Below, piece by piece: positions 5,951 through 7,631 of a stretch of DNA of 7,631 nucleotides. Both the position numbers and the translations under genes were made by a program. This stretch comes from Candidatus Methylomirabilota bacterium (GTDB lineage: Bacteria; Methylomirabilota; Methylomirabilia; Methylomirabilales; Methylomirabilaceae): contig JACQEV010000160.1 of assembly GCA_016200385.1 (NCBI GenBank), forward strand, positions 1-7,631, read 5' to 3'. The number at the start of each line of letters is the position of its first letter. Positions within the stretch are counted from its first letter, which is position 1. A model generated the notes under the pieces. That model was given only the letters and a program-made list of their open reading frames with translations, was not told the DNA's origin and did not search any database.

Positions 5951-6051
5951 TGTCGTTCCAACTTGCTGCGGCTAATAGCCGACAGGTGTCCTGCAAGGGC
6001 GATCGCTGTACTTGGCCTCACCATTTGGCGTAAAGAGTTGGAACGGCACCA
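5948..6051. repeat. Imperfect inverted repeat bounding a 104-base gap segment
   Basis: GTGTCGTTCCAACT (5950-5963) is matched in inverted orientation by AGTTGGAACGGCAC (6036-6049), 13 of 14 pairs. Extending two bases outward on each side gives 14 of 16. The arms are separated by 72 bases without a gene. The left arm begins at the mutase stop codon. It could be a miniature mobile-element relic, an operator pair, or a long-range stem in the transcript. I see no clear target-site duplication. Confidence 0.55.
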
Positions 6052-6080
6052 GTGGCACGCAAGGGGGCGACGGACTAGCG

Positions 6081-6446
6081 ATGCGGGCGGGCGAGGTAAT
6101 CTCTAGCGCTCAGGGGGAGCTTACAGCAGCCAGGGTTGCGCGCAAGCGGCGCCTTCTCTTCATTGCGGCTCTCGCCATTCTGATCGCGGTTTTCTCCATC
6201 GGCGGGAATCGGAGCCTCATCAGGATCTACCGGATGAATAAGACCAAGGCTGAGCTTCATCGAGAGATCGAACGAGTGAAGCAGGGGAATCAAGAGTTGG
6301 GCAAGGAGGTCCATTCCTTGACGAATGATCCAGGACGGGTCGAGTCAATCGCCCGGGAGGACCTCGGGTTGATCAAGCCCGATGAGGTGGTGTACCAGTT
6401 CGGTTCCGCAAAGTCAACCCCCCCCCCACGTGCCTCCCCTCGCTGA
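6081..6446 (+). CDS. FtsB/DivIC-family septum formation initiator protein
   Basis: This 121-residue bitopic membrane protein of the divisome type forms a coiled-coil partner for FtsL/FtsQ-like proteins. A basic N terminus (RVARKRR, 18-24) precedes one membrane helix (about 25-41, rich in Leu/Ile/Ala). A periplasmic coiled coil follows (about 50-80, YRMNKTKAELHREIERVK). The family's C-terminal motif then appears: DPGRVESIAREDLGLIKPDEVVYQF (83-107), close to the usual AREDLG-pGE-vyqf pattern. The tail is low-complexity and partly encoded by a run of ten C. ATG 6081 is chosen because the upstream extension to TTG 6012 is not family-like and crosses the inverted repeat. GGGGG at 6063-6067 is 13 bases away, a rather long spacing. 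FtsB versus DivIC cannot be resolved, so no symbol is given. It sits between sugar metabolism and dxr, and may be read through from upstream; no strong promoter was seen in the gap. Confidence 0.85.
   Translation: MRAGEVISSAQGELTAARVARKRRLLFIAALAILIAVFSIGGNRSLIRIYRMNKTKAELHREIERVKQGNQELGKEVHSLTNDPGRVESIAREDLGLIKPDEVVYQFGSAKSTPPPRASPR
6418..6427 (+). repeat. Homopolymer run of ten C in the FtsB-like gene
   Basis: Ten C encode part of Thr113-Pro116, just 8 to 9 codons before the stop. Loss of one C would extend the frame to a TGA at 6622-6624, overlapping the dxr start as GTGA. Gain of one would extend it to a TGA at 6533-6535. The conserved domain would be unaffected. The tract is a hotspot for slippage or sequencing error. 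Confidence 0.8.
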
Positions 6447-6451
6447 GAAGA

Positions 6452-6472
6452 GAGCCCAGATCTTACGGGCTT
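6452..6472 (+). terminator. Weak hairpin after the FtsB-like gene
   Basis: GAGCCC (6452-6457) can pair with GGGCTT (6467-6472, one G-U pair) around a 9-nt loop, starting 6 bases after the stop codon. There is no following T-run, so it is at best a transcript-end stabiliser or a weak attenuator, not a convincing Rho-independent terminator. The position between two transcription units is the main reason to note it. Confidence 0.25.
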
Positions 6473-6513
6473 CGTCAGACCCCGCCAGAGTATCCCACTT
6501 TGCCCAAAATTTC

Positions 6514-6542
6514 TTGCCAACTTCCTGTTACCTGACTATACT
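6514..6542 (+). promoter_or_regulatory. Sigma70-type promoter of dxr
   Basis: TTGCCA (6514-6519, five of six to the -35 consensus) and TATACT (6537-6542, five of six to the -10) are separated by an ideal 17 bases in an AT-rich island. Transcription would start near 6549, giving a leader of about 72 nt. The same TATACT -10 is used by the promoter at 1974-2003. It implies that dxr is transcribed independently of the upstream sugar and division genes. Confidence 0.78.
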
Positions 6543-6620
6543 GGGTATTTGTGTGATCGCGGGACCTGATTTTGCCGCCGTCAAAGATCGGCACGGCCTT
6601 GTGGCGAGGGAGAAGTTGCG

Positions 6621-7631
6621 GTGAAACGTGTGAGCATCCTTGGCTCCACAGGCACGATCGGGGCCAAGGCTCTGGCGATGATCGATCCCCACCCCGATTC
6701 CTTCGAGGTGGTGGCCCTCGCGGCCAGGAGTAACATCGATCTTCTGGAGCGACAGGTCAGGCGCTTCTCCCCCCGCCTCGTTGCCGTCGGGACCCCAGAG
6801 GCCGCCAAGACATTGAAGGGCCGCGTGGCGGACCTGCCCGTCGAGATCGAATGGGGAGTCGAGGGATTGCTGAATGTCGCCACGGTGCCCGAGGCGGACA
6901 TCGTCCTCGCCGCGATGGTCGGGGCCGCCGGCCTGCTGCCGAGCCTTGCCGCCATCAAGGCGGGAAAGGATCTCGCCCTCGCCACGAAGGAGGTCATGGT
7001 CATGGCGGGAGAGCTGGTGATCGCCGAGGCCCAGGCGCAAGGCATCCGGCTCCTTCCCGTGGATAGCGAACCCTCAGCCATCTTTCAGTGTTTGGCGGGC
7101 CACAACGCGGCGCACTTGAAGCGGGTTCTCCTGACCTCTTCTGGCGGACCGTTCCGCAAGCGGCCCAAGGAGAGCTTCGCTAGGATCACCCTGGAAGAAG
7201 CCCTCCAGCACCCGACATGGGTCATGGGGAAGAAGATCACCGTCGATTCGGCCACCCTCATGAACAAGGGGTTGGAGATCATCGAGGCCAGTTGGTTCTT
7301 TGGGCTGGAGGCGCGACAGATCGAAGTGATCATCCATCCCCAGAGCATCGTTCACTCGATGGTGGAGTTCATGGATGGCTCGGTCCTGGCTCAGATGGGG
7401 ATCACTGATATGGGATTGCCCATCCTCTACGCCCTTTCGTACCCTGACCGGCTCCGGACCCCGCTGCCTGCGCTTGATCTGCACGCCCTGTCGGCCCTGA
7501 CCTTCGAGCCGGTTGACCACGAGAAGTTCCCCTGCATCGGATTTGCGTATCAGGCATTGGCGGCGGGCGGCACCTATCCGGCCGCCCTGAACGCAGCCAA
7601 CGAAATCGCGGTGGACCTGTTCCTCTCCCGC
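6621..7631 (+). CDS. dxr: 1-deoxy-D-xylulose-5-phosphate reductoisomerase (3' partial)
   Basis: Dxr converts 1-deoxy-D-xylulose-5-phosphate to 2-C-methylerythritol-4-phosphate with NADPH and a divalent metal, the committed step of the MEP isoprenoid pathway. 337 residues are visible of about 385-400 expected; the gene runs off the window. Seen in order: NADPH-binding GSTGTIG (8-14), LATKE (120-124), metal-binding DSE (148-150), SSGGPFR, HPTW, TLMNKGLE (with N215, K216 and metal ligand E219) and HPQSIVHSMV. GTG 6621 starts exactly at the family N terminus, with AGGGAG (6607-6612) 8 bases upstream. Three normally conserved positions differ: Asn of LANKE is Thr122, His after DSE is Pro151, and Pro of the G-x-PDM motif is Thr262. 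Dxr is often in a frr-uppS-cdsA-dxr-rseP cluster; here its upstream neighbour is the FtsB-like gene, and downstream cannot be seen. Confidence 0.97.
   Translation, partial: MKRVSILGSTGTIGAKALAMIDPHPDSFEVVALAARSNIDLLERQVRRFSPRLVAVGTPEAAKTLKGRVADLPVEIEWGVEGLLNVATVPEADIVLAAMVGAAGLLPSLAAIKAGKDLALATKEVMVMAGELVIAEAQAQGIRLLPVDSEPSAIFQCLAGHNAAHLKRVLLTSSGGPFRKRPKESFARITLEEALQHPTWVMGKKITVDSATLMNKGLEIIEASWFFGLEARQIEVIIHPQSIVHSMVEFMDGSVLAQMGITDMGLPILYALSYPDRLRTPLPALDLHALSALTFEPVDHEKFPCIGFAYQALAAGGTYPAALNAANEIAVDLFLSR

Noticed and set aside
5999..6006. GCGATCGC octamer, resembling the HIP1 repeat of cyanobacteria
   Set aside because: I noticed only one copy in 7.6 kb, whereas HIP1-rich genomes carry many; it gives no taxonomic support.

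Overview
This is a GC-rich bacterial chromosomal segment. All convincing genes lie on the + strand, spaced as one or two operons plus a separately promoted gene at the right edge. There are no phage, plasmid, transposase, CRISPR, tRNA or rRNA signatures. The gene set is trehalose synthesis, NDP-sugar metabolism, divisome and MEP isoprenoid genes. It fits a GC-rich Gram-negative or deep-branching soil/sediment bacterium (an NC10/Rokubacteria-like or deltaproteobacterial-grade lineage is conceivable), but taxonomy cannot be settled from sequence reading alone.

Layout. 1-305 is the C-terminal end of trehalose-6-phosphate synthase (otsA, cut by the window edge). It is followed after 13 bases by trehalose-6-phosphate phosphatase (otsB, 319-1101), so the two-step OtsAB route is encoded together. 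1102-2157 holds no intact gene. It contains the N-terminal stump of a membrane sensor protein (1348-1755), a 15-base palindrome, a run of ten G, a good sigma70-type promoter (1974-2003) and a roughly 148-nt leader able to form three small hairpins. 2158-4529 encodes what should be one about 789-residue protein: sugar-nucleotide pyrophosphorylase, then left-handed beta-helix, then phosphohexomutase-like domain. A frameshift near 3025-3030 breaks it into two overlapping reading frames. The mutase-like half has lost the recognisable active-site motifs. It overlaps by 4 bases (GTGA) a complete, motif-intact phosphoglucomutase/phosphomannomutase (4526-5950). After a 130-base gap bounded by an inverted repeat comes a small FtsB/DivIC-type membrane coiled-coil protein (6081-6446). 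Then a near-consensus promoter (6514-6542) drives dxr (6621 to the window end, 337 residues visible).

How they work together. The intact mutase should interconvert hexose-6-phosphate and hexose-1-phosphate. The pyrophosphorylase module would charge the 1-phosphate to an NDP-sugar (GDP-mannose or NDP-glucose) for surface glycans. OtsAB draws on the same hexose-phosphate and UDP-glucose pools. FtsB-like protein and Dxr are envelope-related housekeeping (divisome scaffold; isoprenoid precursors for undecaprenyl carriers and quinones).

No wholly new system is evident. The points most worth following up are the pseudo-mutase domain translationally coupled to a real mutase, the frameshift inside the beta-helix, unusual residues in conserved Dxr motifs (DSEP where DSEH is normal), and the structured or repeat-bounded non-coding stretches.
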